Notes under the pieces: generated by a model
What the model saw: only the letters and a program-made list of their open reading frames with translations
What the model was told of the DNA's origin: nothing
Databases searched by the model: none
Position numbers and translations under genes: made by a program
Assembly (NCBI GenBank): GCA_030430345.1
Contig: JAUIFT010000141.1
Span: forward strand, 1 to 6,903
Length of the DNA stretch: 6,903 nt
Source: Calditrichia bacterium
Lineage (GTDB): Bacteria; Calditrichota; Calditrichia; RBG-13-44-9; J042
Direction: 5' to 3'
In this document: positions 1-6,462 of the stretch, in pieces
Layout: every line of letters starts with the position of its first letter
How positions within the stretch are numbered: position 1 is the stretch's first letter

Positions 1-1099
1 CCTGCAAAGAAACTGTGCTCGGTAGAAACTCCAGCATCTCCCGGATGCGTTTCACCGGCAGCGTCATTTCTGCTGCTATCTCGTCGGGGTTTGCCTCACG
101 TCCATGCTCCTGAAAGAACTGCCGTTTTTCCGGGAAGAACAGCGAAAAGCGGGTCAGATTCACCTGTTGATTATCCGCCTCAACCTGGGCGAAGTCGGTG
201 TTGAGCGTCATATCGAGAGTGAGATTGGGAGTGACGTTGTATTTCAAGTCTAACCCGGCCTCCCGGGCAAAATCATCTTCCAGGCCGAAGTTGCCGGCAG
301 ACTTTTCCACAGCGGTTTGTCCCACGCCACCGAGAGCGTAAGGGGTAACGTAAACCGGCGTTGTGGCCTGAATATTTTCCAGCGATACCCGCTGTGCCTG
401 AGAGGGCGAGGTAAAAAACCAATTAGCGGAAATCGCCGGGAAGATCAGCTGTTCGTTATTGCGCCCGATGTGGCGGCGAACGGTTAATCCCATTACGATT
501 TTTTCTTCTATCTGCTGAAATCCCAGGCTGGAAAAAGGGATGCGGATTTCCGTAAACCAGCCCTGCTCATTTTGTTGAGAAGCGACGTCCCAGTGGGTAT
601 TCCAGTTGCTGTTGCTGCTGCCGCCATCGTCGGAAAGAGCGATATCGCCCCGTACCCCGGCGGGATTGGTCCAAAACCACAGCGCATTTTCATGATCATT
701 GAAAGTATCGATGAGGATGTCGAAAGTATCATCGCCACTGTTGCGATCGCGATAGAGCGAATTGACGCGAATATTGTCCGGATCATGATCATAAAACTTT
801 CCGGAAAAATAAAGGTAGTGAGTATCGTAGCCGACGCGAATCTCGCTTGCTTCGCTGGGCGTACCGCCATAGGTCGGCTGATACATAATCAGTGGGAGCG
901 GTGTGAGCTGCTCCCAGGCGCTTTCGTTGATGTTGCCGTCGAGAATGATCGGCGTTGAAATTCGTTTCAGAGATATGATATCCCGGGCGGGCAGCGTTGT
1001 CCCGATTATCAGCATCAGCAATAGAGATAAAAGAAGAGACGTTGCGGCACCATCGCTATTTGCTGTCGTTTTTCTGAAATTAAGGTGATTTTGTTTCAT
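1..1099 (-). CDS. Secreted DUF5916 protein with N-terminal CBM9-like domain (3' end outside window; anomalous sigma-like tail)
   Basis: 366 complete codons are visible from ATG 1099-1097; the gene runs off the left edge. The start is supported by AAGGAG at 1105-1110, five bases upstream, and by a signal peptide: basic N-terminus (K2, R9, K10), a Leu-rich core at about 21-36, probable cleavage after A38 (TLPA). Residues about 45-215 look like the CBM9-like sugar-binding fold that opens DUF5916 proteins (TPIILDGNINESAWEQL, then a DxxFDILIDTF-like stretch). The DUF5916 hallmark follows: TDFAQVEAD at 301-309 and FFPEKRQFF at 321-329. Family members then normally continue with FLE-type residues into a long beta-rich region of several hundred residues. 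Here, from about residue 330, the frame instead resembles sigma-70 region 3. The family is probably exported or outer-membrane associated; its biochemical role is not established. The gene is preceded by a hairpin-rich leader and an operator-like palindrome shared with the blaI promoter. Family call is firm, the C-terminal part is doubtful. Confidence 0.85.
   Translation of the reverse strand, partial: MKQNHLNFRKTTANSDGAATSLLLSLLLMLIIGTTLPARDIISLKRISTPIILDGNINESAWEQLTPLPLIMYQPTYGGTPSEASEIRVGYDTHYLYFSGKFYDHDPDNIRVNSLYRDRNSGDDTFDILIDTFNDHENALWFWTNPAGVRGDIALSDDGGSSNSNWNTHWDVASQQNEQGWFTEIRIPFSSLGFQQIEEKIVMGLTVRRHIGRNNEQLIFPAISANWFFTSPSQAQRVSLENIQATTPVYVTPYALGGVGQTAVEKSAGNFGLEDDFAREAGLDLKYNVTPNLTLDMTLNTDFAQVEADNQQVNLTRFSLFFPEKRQFFQEHGREANPDEIAAEMTLPVKRIREMLEFLPSTVSLQ
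2..112 (-). other. Sigma-70 region 3-like segment fused in frame to the DUF5916 protein
   Basis: Residues 330-366 of the left-edge frame read QEHGREANPDEIAAEM, then LPVKRIREMLEF and TVSLQ. This aligns without gaps to primary sigma factor region 3, whose typical pattern is QExGREPTPEELAxxM, then P..KIRKVL, then PISME (as in E. coli RpoD). Even the preceding RQFF can align with RQML of RpoD, so the two families share a few residues right at the junction. No such motif belongs to DUF5916. Regions 2 and 4 of a sigma factor are not in the window; region 4 would lie left of base 1. Best explanation is a chimeric join at microhomology, or a genuine deletion or fusion. The similarity is clear, the cause is not. 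Confidence 0.75.
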
Positions 1100-1104
1100 G
1101 TCTG

Positions 1105-1110
1105 CTCCTT
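1105..1110 (-). promoter_or_regulatory. Ribosome binding site of the DUF5916 gene
   Basis: AAGGAG on the minus strand, five bases before ATG 1099-1097. It fixes the start codon at the beginning of a good signal peptide. Confidence 0.75.
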
Positions 1111-1144
1111 TTAGTTGCGTTTCAACATTTTTTCAAGACTGATC

Positions 1145-1224
1145 CAGGATTCGGAAACGGCATAGGAATCCTGTGCGAATGGTGGCGATTTTTTTGCCAT
1201 TCGCTGAATTGGATTACCGTCCAA
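1145..1224 (-). other. Hairpin-rich 5' leader of the DUF5916 gene
   Basis: Three consecutive inverted repeats fill this stretch. CAGGATTC 1145-1152 pairs with GAATCCTG 1166-1173 (8 bp, 13-nt loop). GCGAATGG 1175-1182 pairs with CCATTCGC 1197-1204 (8 bp, 14-nt loop). TTGGA 1209-1213 pairs with TCCAA 1220-1224 (5 bp, 6-nt loop). All stems are perfect and the first two are separated by one base. They lie between the putative promoter near 1279-1309 and the ribosome binding site at 1105-1110, so they would form a structured untranslated leader. No T-tract follows any stem on the minus strand, so they are not intrinsic terminators. I recognise no known riboswitch. Function unknown. Confidence 0.45.
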
Positions 1225-1246
1225 AGGTTATCGAAATGTTTGTTTT

Positions 1247-1270
1247 TAGATGCGAAAAAATTCGCATCTA
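1247..1270. promoter_or_regulatory. Operator-like palindrome upstream of the DUF5916 gene (probable BlaI-family site)
   Basis: TAGATGCGAA 1247-1256 and TTCGCATCTA 1261-1270 form perfect 10-bp arms around AAAA. The core TGCGAA-N4-TTCGCA is the same, with the same 4-base spacer, as in the palindrome over the blaI promoter (3855-3870), and one mismatch from the second site there (3912-3927). This suggests the local BlaI-family repressor binds here. It lies just downstream of a putative -10 (1279-1284), about 150 bp before the start codon. Binding is inferred, the dyad is directly visible. Confidence 0.6.
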
Positions 1271-1278
1271 CCTGCCTA

Positions 1279-1309
1279 AAAATAGCGCAATTTTTATGCG
1301 CTGTTTGAA
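1279..1309 (-). promoter_or_regulatory. Putative promoter of the DUF5916 gene
   Basis: On the minus strand, TATTTT (1279-1284), identical to the -10 of the blaI promoter, is preceded by TTCAAA (1304-1309) with a long 19-bp spacer. A dyad, AGCGCA 1284-1289 and TGCGCT 1297-1302, occupies nearly the whole spacer, and the 1247-1270 operator sits just downstream. Long spacers with an internal dyad are typical of MerR-type activation, but no such regulator is in the window. The -35 is weak, so this is a candidate only; the leader from here would be roughly 170 nt. Confidence 0.35.
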
Positions 1310-1321
1310 TTAGATATGAAT

Positions 1322-1492
1322 ATATGTCGCCCCGACAGGGCTTAGGAATTTCCCAAAATAAACAGGCTATAAATATTGTGCTCCTACGGAGCATTCTGTT
1401 CGTTTGAAATGGTTGTTAAAGTCCCGTAGGGACGAAATATTTATAGCTATAATTAGATCAAAACTTGATTCAGCCCTGTAGGGGCGGCATAT
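1322..1492. repeat. Symmetric array of four short palindromic (REP/BIME-like) repeats
   Basis: There are four hairpin units in two types. On the minus strand, A (1322-1341) reads GCCCTGTCGGGGCGACATAT and B has stem GCTCC-GTA-GGAGC (1380-1392) followed by AATATTTATAGC. On the plus strand, C has stem GTCCC-GTA-GGGAC (1421-1433) followed by AATATTTATAGC, and D (1473-1492) reads GCCCTGTAGGGGCGGCATAT. A and D are inverted copies of one type, B and C of another, so the array is a nested inverted repeat centred near 1407. Loop centres are spaced about 51, 41 and 52 bp. Between B and C the stem differs by two compensating base-pair changes, which argues that hairpin formation is selected. It sits between the blaR1-like stop and the DUF5916 promoter region and may also limit read-through or protect mRNA 3' ends. 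No transposase is present. Confidence 0.75.
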
Positions 1493-1533
1493 TTGTTTGC
1501 CGAGTACATGTAAATAATTCAAATAAGCTTCGT

Positions 1534-3432
1534 TTAATTCATTTCAATCTCATCCATCGCCCAGACGACCATTGCCCGCACCTGCGGGGAAGAATCCTGC
1601 AGCGCATTTATCAACGCTGGTACCGCTGCCTGTTTTTTCAGTTGCCCAAGGGATTGTGCCGCTGCGCTACGAACGGCCGCATTGGCATCTTTCAAAGCAG
1701 TGATGAGACCATCTACCGCCTGCGGCATTGTTTGCCGGCCGAGCATACGAACGGTATTGAGGCGAACCCCGGCATCATCATCACCCAGGCGGGAAATGAG
1801 TGCATCAATATTGGCGGGATTACAGAATCGCCCGAAAGCTTCCACGGCAATTTCCCGCACCGATGCTTCCGAATCATGTAAAGATCGTTGAACCGCTGCA
1901 ATAGCGTCGGGAGCGTTGATCTCTCCTAGCGCCCAAACAGCGACATAGCGAATATCAGGCGAAACATCGTCTAATTGGGAGATGAGGGCGGGAACCGCAA
2001 TCGCGTTTTCATGTTCTCCTAATGCGCGAATCAACATCTCGCGGGCGGCGAATGTTTTCTCAACAGCCAGCGCGTTCATCAATGGGGTGATTGCTGCCGG
2101 AGATTTGATTTCCCCCAGCGCCCATGCCGCCATAGCGCGAACACCGGCGTCTTTATCCGATAACGCTGCGATAAGCACTGGCACTGCCTGAAGATCTTCT
2201 TTGGTGCCCAATTGCCAGGCGGCCTGCTTTTGGATGTCCGGTTGATCGCTGCGGAGATTGGCAAGGATCGTTTGCCGGTCTGCCAATGGCATTTTTATCG
2301 CGGCGGAAAGCTGGCAGCTCGCCGCGATAGATTGCTCCTGCAATTGCAACACCGATAGCGGCAGCAGGAAGGATAAACAGAGCAGAAACGCCAGCACTGT
2401 CGCGCTGCGCGTCAGGCCATGCCGGTGTATTTTCGCGGAAAGAATTCGTTGAATGCGTGATTTTAATTCGCCGGTATCGGCCATGGCGACGGCCCTGCTG
2501 CCCAGTTGATTGCCGGTGGCAAGCCCGCGGGCAATCTCAAGCAAATGTTCGGCATAATCGCAATTTGCGGTGCCGAGGCGAATCACCCAATCATCGCTGG
2601 CCAGTTCCCGTTCCAGGTTGGCCCGGCGGGCGGCCAGCCAGACCAGCGGATGAAACCAGTAAAAAGCGCAGGTAATCTGGATGAGCAGGTTGCTCAGATA
2701 GTCCATTCGCTTAATATGCGCCAGTTCATGCAGGATGACAACATTACGGCGCGATTCCGGCCAATAGATTGCTTGCTTCGGCAAAAGGATAACCGGCGAG
2801 AAAAAGCCAAAAGTGACCGGCACGGAAGTATGTTCGCTGATCTTCAGACGCAGTGGCTGATGCAGCCCAAGCTGGCTGGCAGTGCGGCTCATAGCAGCTA
2901 TCCAGGCCGGATTGGCCGGAGATGATGCGCGGTGAAATAAAAACCAGATGCCCCCGGTTTCCAGCAAACCCTTCAGGAGCATGAGCACCGCACCGATTAG
3001 CCAAATGCCACCGCTGACGACAAGCAGCGCTTGCCAGGGAAAGGGGGAAGATGCAACCCCGCTCTGGATTGCCGGTTCGCGCTGAAGCAAGGGCATATTG
3101 TTATCAATGAGTGGTTTTTCAGCCGCCGCCGGATGAAATAAATTCGTTGAAGGAGCGGCGACTATGGGTGTTTCTGCAGGCGCTTCGACCGGTGGTAGCA
3201 GCGGCACCTGCCAGGAAGGTAAAGTTTGCATCAATACCGGCAAAGCAAGAATGCTCGCAAACATTAGCAGCCAGAAAAAATGGCGGTAAGCGGCAGCGGT
3301 ATGCTGTAAAAAACGATGAATGAAAAATGCTGCCCCCAGGATGACGGTAACTTTTAGGATAAGTGCTAACAGCAACCAATGGAAGGGATTGGCCCCGATG
3401 GTGTTCTGAAAAATTTCCCAGAAGGTGTTCAT
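1534..3432 (-). CDS. BlaR1-like M56 membrane metalloprotease with C-terminal HEAT-repeat domain
   Basis: 632 residues. Membrane segments at about 16-40, 50-70, 134-158 and 343-364 give the BlaR1/MecR1 topology. The cytoplasmic loop carries the M56 zinc protease: HELAH at 235-239 (H235, H239 ligands, E236 catalytic), then RELASDD with E276 the likely third ligand. In BlaR1 the segment after the fourth helix is a penicillin-binding sensor. Here residues about 385-632 instead form about eight HEAT repeats of ~31 residues, seen as repeated D..VR..A.WALGEI patterns; no SxxK-type penicillin-binding domain is visible. By family analogy it senses something outside the membrane and triggers cleavage or release of the partner repressor; the ligand is unknown and need not be a beta-lactam. 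The start ATG overlaps the end of the blaI-like gene as ATGA, indicating translational coupling. No T-rich terminator is seen after the stop; the palindrome array follows within about 40 bp. Confidence 0.9.
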   Translation of the reverse strand: MNTFWEIFQNTIGANPFHWLLLALILKVTVILGAAFFIHRFLQHTAAAYRHFFWLLMFASILALPVLMQTLPSWQVPLLPPVEAPAETPIVAAPSTNLFHPAAAEKPLIDNNMPLLQREPAIQSGVASSPFPWQALLVVSGGIWLIGAVLMLLKGLLETGGIWFLFHRASSPANPAWIAAMSRTASQLGLHQPLRLKISEHTSVPVTFGFFSPVILLPKQAIYWPESRRNVVILHELAHIKRMDYLSNLLIQITCAFYWFHPLVWLAARRANLERELASDDWVIRLGTANCDYAEHLLEIARGLATGNQLGSRAVAMADTGELKSRIQRILSAKIHRHGLTRSATVLAFLLCLSFLLPLSVLQLQEQSIAASCQLSAAIKMPLADRQTILANLRSDQPDIQKQAAWQLGTKEDLQAVPVLIAALSDKDAGVRAMAAWALGEIKSPAAITPLMNALAVEKTFAAREMLIRALGEHENAIAVPALISQLDDVSPDIRYVAVWALGEINAPDAIAAVQRSLHDSEASVREIAVEAFGRFCNPANIDALISRLGDDDAGVRLNTVRMLGRQTMPQAVDGLITALKDANAAVRSAAAQSLGQLKKQAAVPALINALQDSSPQVRAMVVWAMDEIEMN

Positions 3433-3821
3433 TTTTTACGCTCCGCTTTTGCTTTTTCAATCATTTCCGATAAGTCCTGCAATTCCTTGTCGCTGAGATT
3501 TTCTGCGGACATATCCAGCAAGGTGGATACGGCCTGCGGGGCCGATCCTTCGAAAAAAGTATGAACCAGATGGGCCATGGCGGATCGCTTGGCTTTATCC
3601 GGCTGAACGGTCGGGCTATAAATGAATTTCTGACTTTCCTTGCGGTGGGTAAGGCGTCCCTTGTCTTCAAGAATTTTCAGGATGGCGCGGATGGAATTAT
3701 AGCCGGGGGGATCGGGGAGATGGTCGAGTACATCTGCCACACTGGCCTCACCAAGCCGATAGATAATGTCCATCACCTGGCGTTCCCGGCGGCTGAGATA
3801 AATTTCCGAGGATTTCGGCAT
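3429..3821 (-). CDS. BlaI/MecI/CopY-family transcriptional repressor
   Basis: 130 residues, normal for the family. Residues about 7-70 form the winged helix-turn-helix: LSRRERQVMDIIYRLGEASV opens it, YNSIRAILKILEDKG (41-55) is the recognition-helix region equivalent to the YTTV..L..L..KG pattern of BlaI, and THRKESQKFIYSP (58-70) is the wing. The C-terminal part, with HLVHTFFEGS at 84-93 and the Lys/Glu-rich helices after it, matches the dimerisation region that BlaR1-type signalling inactivates by proteolysis. The ATG is supported by GGAG at 3828-3831, six bases upstream. It is the first gene of a two-gene operon with the M56 protease (4-bp ATGA overlap). Its promoter is flanked by two palindromes, consistent with autorepression. 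Signal and full regulon are unknown; the DUF5916 gene is a candidate target because it has the same palindrome upstream. Confidence 0.92.
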   Translation of the reverse strand: MPKSSEIYLSRRERQVMDIIYRLGEASVADVLDHLPDPPGYNSIRAILKILEDKGRLTHRKESQKFIYSPTVQPDKAKRSAMAHLVHTFFEGSAPQAVSTLLDMSAENLSDKELQDLSEMIEKAKAERKK

Positions 3822-3846
3822 TGTAAGCTCCGTTTAGCGATAGTGA

Positions 3847-3878
3847 TTTAAAGGTGCGAAATTTTTCGCACCTTTAAA
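3847..3878. promoter_or_regulatory. Operator O1 over the blaI-like promoter
   Basis: A perfect 32-bp palindrome: TTTAAAGGTGCGAAA (3847-3861) and its exact complement TTTCGCACCTTTAAA (3864-3878) around two bases. It covers the last three bases of the -10 box and the expected transcription start near 3869, an ideal place to block initiation. The core TGCGAA-N4-TTCGCA recurs at 3912-3927 and 1251-1266. Binding by the adjacent BlaI-family protein is inferred from position and from known autoregulation in this family. Confidence 0.75.
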
Positions 3879-3904
3879 ATAGGCGGGGGAAAAAGAATTG
3901 TCAA
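3876..3904 (-). promoter_or_regulatory. Sigma-70-type promoter of the blaI-blaR1-like operon
   Basis: On the minus strand, TTGACA (3899-3904) is a perfect -35, followed by exactly 17 bp and TATTTT (3876-3881) as -10. The expected start near 3869 lies inside O1, giving an untranslated leader of about 48 nt before ATG 3821. O2 ends five bases upstream of the -35. FCB-group bacteria often use other promoter patterns, so a textbook -35 here is informative. Confidence 0.75.
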
Positions 3905-3908
3905 GGAG

Positions 3909-3930
3909 AAATGCGAAAAATTCCGCATTT
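3909..3930. promoter_or_regulatory. Operator O2 upstream of the -35 box
   Basis: An imperfect palindrome: AAATGCG (3909-3915) and CGCATTT (3924-3930), with the inner core TGCGAA-N4-TCCGCA differing from O1 by one base. Its centre is 57 bp from that of O1. It lies eight bases past the permease stop codon and just upstream of the blaI-like -35, so a repressor dimer pair would bracket RNA polymerase. Confidence 0.6.
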
Positions 3931-3938
3931 GCGATCTA

Positions 3939-6371
3939 TTATTCGTATCGTAAAGACTTCACCGGATCCATCAGCGCGGCTTTAACGGCCTGGAAACCAA
4001 CGGTGAAGATGGCGATAAGCAGCGATATCAGCGCTGCGAGAATGAAGATGCTGCTGCCGATATCGACCCGGTAGGCAAAGCTCTGCAACCACTGATCGAT
4101 AACGTAATAAGCGGCGGGAATCGCCAACACAACCGCTGCGACAATCAATTTCAGAAAATCGGCGATGATCATGCGGGCGATACCGCTAACCGAAGCGCCA
4201 AGCACTTTCCGCACCCCGATTTCTTTGGTGCGTCGTACGGCAGAAAGGGTCGCCAGGCCGAACAAGCCGAGGCAGGCGATCAGGATAGCAAACATCGCTG
4301 CCGAGGTAACGATGCTGCCCAGGCGCATTTCTTGCCGATATTGTCGATTAAGAGATTCATCAAGAAAATAAAAATCAAAATCAAGATTGGGGGCGACTTT
4401 TGTCCAGGTCGTTTTCAGTAAGTCGAGAGTGGCGGAAAAGTCCCCGGGCTTAATGCGCAGGGCCATTTTCGGATTGGGACTAACCATGATACCAATATCG
4501 GAGGCGCCGGACATGATCGTCTGCGGCTGCAGCACCAGCACCAGTGGGGATACCCGGCTGTGCAGTGATTGATAGTTGAAATCCTTCACTACGCCAATAA
4601 CTTCGTGCGCCCCAAAATTGCCCGGCAACTGTTTCCCGATGGGATCGTCCCAGCCATAGGCTTTTGCCAGGGCTTCGTTGATGACAATGGCAGATTGCGC
4701 ATCGGAAGAAATATCCCGGGAGAAAAATCGCCCGGCGGCCATCTCCATATTCATTACTTCCAGAAATTCCGGGGAAACCTGGTTCATTTGAAAGCCGCGG
4801 TAGCTGCCGTCATCTGCGTCATAACCGACAGTCATCCAGCCTTCGCCGAGGGCAAATACCGATGAAGCGATGCCACTGATCGCACTGTGTCCGGAAATTT
4901 CATTACGGAATAGCTCAATTAAGGGATGCCCTTCATTCCGGGGGAGATTCGTGGGTATAATGACAACCTGCTCTTTTTCGAAACCAAGATTTTTTTGCTG
5001 AAGAAATTTCAGCTGACTGGAAATCCCCAAAGTGCAAATGATTAACAATACCGAAAGAGCGAACTGGAAAACAACCACCCCTTTTTGCACGCTTGCCGCG
5101 GAAAACCAGTTTTGCTTTTGGGAGCTGCCGGCACTGATTTGCCCGCGCAATACTTCCACCGGACGAAAAGCCGATAAAACCATGGCAGGATAACTACCGG
5201 CGATCATACCGACAAGAATAATCAGCAGAAACATGGTCAATAACATGGTGGGATCGATCGATAGCGTCAAAACTTTGCCGGACAAATCATTGAACAGCGG
5301 CAGTAATAATAGGGCGATCCCATAACCAATGATCATCGCCAGGCTGCTCAGCAAAATGGTTTCTCCCCAAAACTGCCCCATCAACTGCAGGCGGGCGGCG
5401 CCGACGGTTTTTCGGATACCCACTTCCCGGGCGCGTTCGGTGGAACGGCCGAGGGATAATGTCATAAAGTTAAAACAGGCGATGAGAAATACCAGCAAGG
5501 CAATAACCGATAATATGTAAGCATAGGCAGGATCGCTGATCGCCTCGATACCGGCCGGATACGTGTAGTTCAAATGAATATCGCTGATCGGTTGAAAATG
5601 AATTTGGTAGGAATTCTCCTGATAGCGTTCTCCCAATTGCTGGCGCATCATTGGTTCAATTTTCGGCGTGATACTGGCGATATCATAATTCTCCGGAAAC
5701 AGCAGGTAGGTTTCCACCGCCACGTTAAAGTAGCTGCGACGCGCGCGCTCACTCCAGATATTCTCACTATTTACCGCAAAGGGGATGATTATTTCGTGCT
5801 GGATGCTGGAATAAGTCGGTGGGGCGGTAATAATGCCACTAACGATAAAGTCTTGAAATTCCTGGCCGATGCGGATGGATAGTGATTGTCCGAGAGGATT
5901 GCTATCGCCAAAATACTTCGCGGCAATGGCCGGGGTCAGCAGTACGGTTGAGGGATCCGCACCGGGATTTCCCTGTATGACCGGAAAGTCAAACATCTCA
6001 TGGAAATCCGCATCGACGATATGAATACGTTCGGTAAAAGCATCTTCCCCCCGTTTTACCAGGCTGTTCATTACGCCAATCCGGGTAGACTTGGAAATCT
6101 CCGGGAAATTCTCCTGCAGTGTCTGCGCCAGCACAATCGGTGTAACGGTGTTGAAAAATTGTTCATCCTCGCCGTACACTTCCTCTACCGCCGCCCGGTA
6201 GATGCGTTCGGATTTTTCATGAAAACGGTCATATTGCCATTCATCCCGTACAAAAAGCATGATCAGCAAACAGCAGGCAATGCCCAGTGCCAGACCAAAG
6301 ACATTGATGAATGAATACAATTTTTGTTTGAATAAACTTCTGAAAGCGATTTTGATATAGTTCTTGAGCAT
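3939..6371 (-). CDS. FtsX/MacB-type ABC transporter permease, two FtsX domains
   Basis: 810 residues, usual for the large permeases of this type in Bacteroidota and relatives. One membrane helix at about 21-41 is followed by a first periplasmic MacB-like core domain (about 45-280). The first FtsX block has helices near 283-303, 337-357 and 374-396 and the motif ERAREVGIRKTVGAA (312-326). After another helix near 428-452 comes a second periplasmic domain (about 455-680). The second FtsX block has helices near 685-708, 739-756 and 774-796 and the parallel motif RRTKEIGVRKVLGAS (713-727). Such permeases pair with a separate LolD/MacB-type ATPase and act in lipoprotein handling, efflux or mechanotransmission; the substrate cannot be read from sequence. 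No ATPase gene is in the window. The start is supported by GGAGGA at 6378-6383, six bases before the ATG. A terminator lies upstream, so it probably begins its own transcript. The blaI-like gene has its own promoter downstream. Confidence 0.9.
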   Translation of the reverse strand: MLKNYIKIAFRSLFKQKLYSFINVFGLALGIACCLLIMLFVRDEWQYDRFHEKSERIYRAAVEEVYGEDEQFFNTVTPIVLAQTLQENFPEISKSTRIGVMNSLVKRGEDAFTERIHIVDADFHEMFDFPVIQGNPGADPSTVLLTPAIAAKYFGDSNPLGQSLSIRIGQEFQDFIVSGIITAPPTYSSIQHEIIIPFAVNSENIWSERARRSYFNVAVETYLLFPENYDIASITPKIEPMMRQQLGERYQENSYQIHFQPISDIHLNYTYPAGIEAISDPAYAYILSVIALLVFLIACFNFMTLSLGRSTERAREVGIRKTVGAARLQLMGQFWGETILLSSLAMIIGYGIALLLLPLFNDLSGKVLTLSIDPTMLLTMFLLIILVGMIAGSYPAMVLSAFRPVEVLRGQISAGSSQKQNWFSAASVQKGVVVFQFALSVLLIICTLGISSQLKFLQQKNLGFEKEQVVIIPTNLPRNEGHPLIELFRNEISGHSAISGIASSVFALGEGWMTVGYDADDGSYRGFQMNQVSPEFLEVMNMEMAAGRFFSRDISSDAQSAIVINEALAKAYGWDDPIGKQLPGNFGAHEVIGVVKDFNYQSLHSRVSPLVLVLQPQTIMSGASDIGIMVSPNPKMALRIKPGDFSATLDLLKTTWTKVAPNLDFDFYFLDESLNRQYRQEMRLGSIVTSAAMFAILIACLGLFGLATLSAVRRTKEIGVRKVLGASVSGIARMIIADFLKLIVAAVVLAIPAAYYVIDQWLQSFAYRVDIGSSIFILAALISLLIAIFTVGFQAVKAALMDPVKSLRYE

Positions 6372-6462
6372 ATTAAATCCTCCGACTCAGGAATGCATTT
6401 TAGGGGGAAAGGGTTGCAAAATATTTTTAAACGAGAGAAAGGGGAGGAATGATTCAAAAAAA

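Noticed and set aside
572..958. Plus-strand open frame of 128 codons
   Set aside because: It lies antisense to the clearly coding DUF5916 gene, has no ribosome binding site and no family resemblance.
1122..1394. Minus-strand open frame of 90 codons in the intergenic gap
   Set aside because: It runs through the palindrome array, operator and hairpins, has unusual composition and no good ribosome binding site; the regulatory reading explains the region better.
1322..1492. CRISPR array
   Set aside because: The units are in opposing orientations, of two types, short and without uniform repeats or spacers.
1505..1512. TACATGTA palindrome resembling the TACA/TGTA box of Staphylococcus BlaI
   Set aside because: It is downstream of the operon next to the stop codon, only 8 bp, and unlike the strong palindromes at the real promoter; probably chance.
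1465..1881. Plus-strand open frame of 138 codons
   Set aside because: It starts inside the palindrome array and is antisense to the HEAT-repeat coding region; a frame shadow.
6414..6431. TTGCAAAATATTTTTAAA as a degenerate operator for the permease
   Set aside because: It is not a proper dyad and lacks the TGCGAA core and N4 spacing of the other sites.
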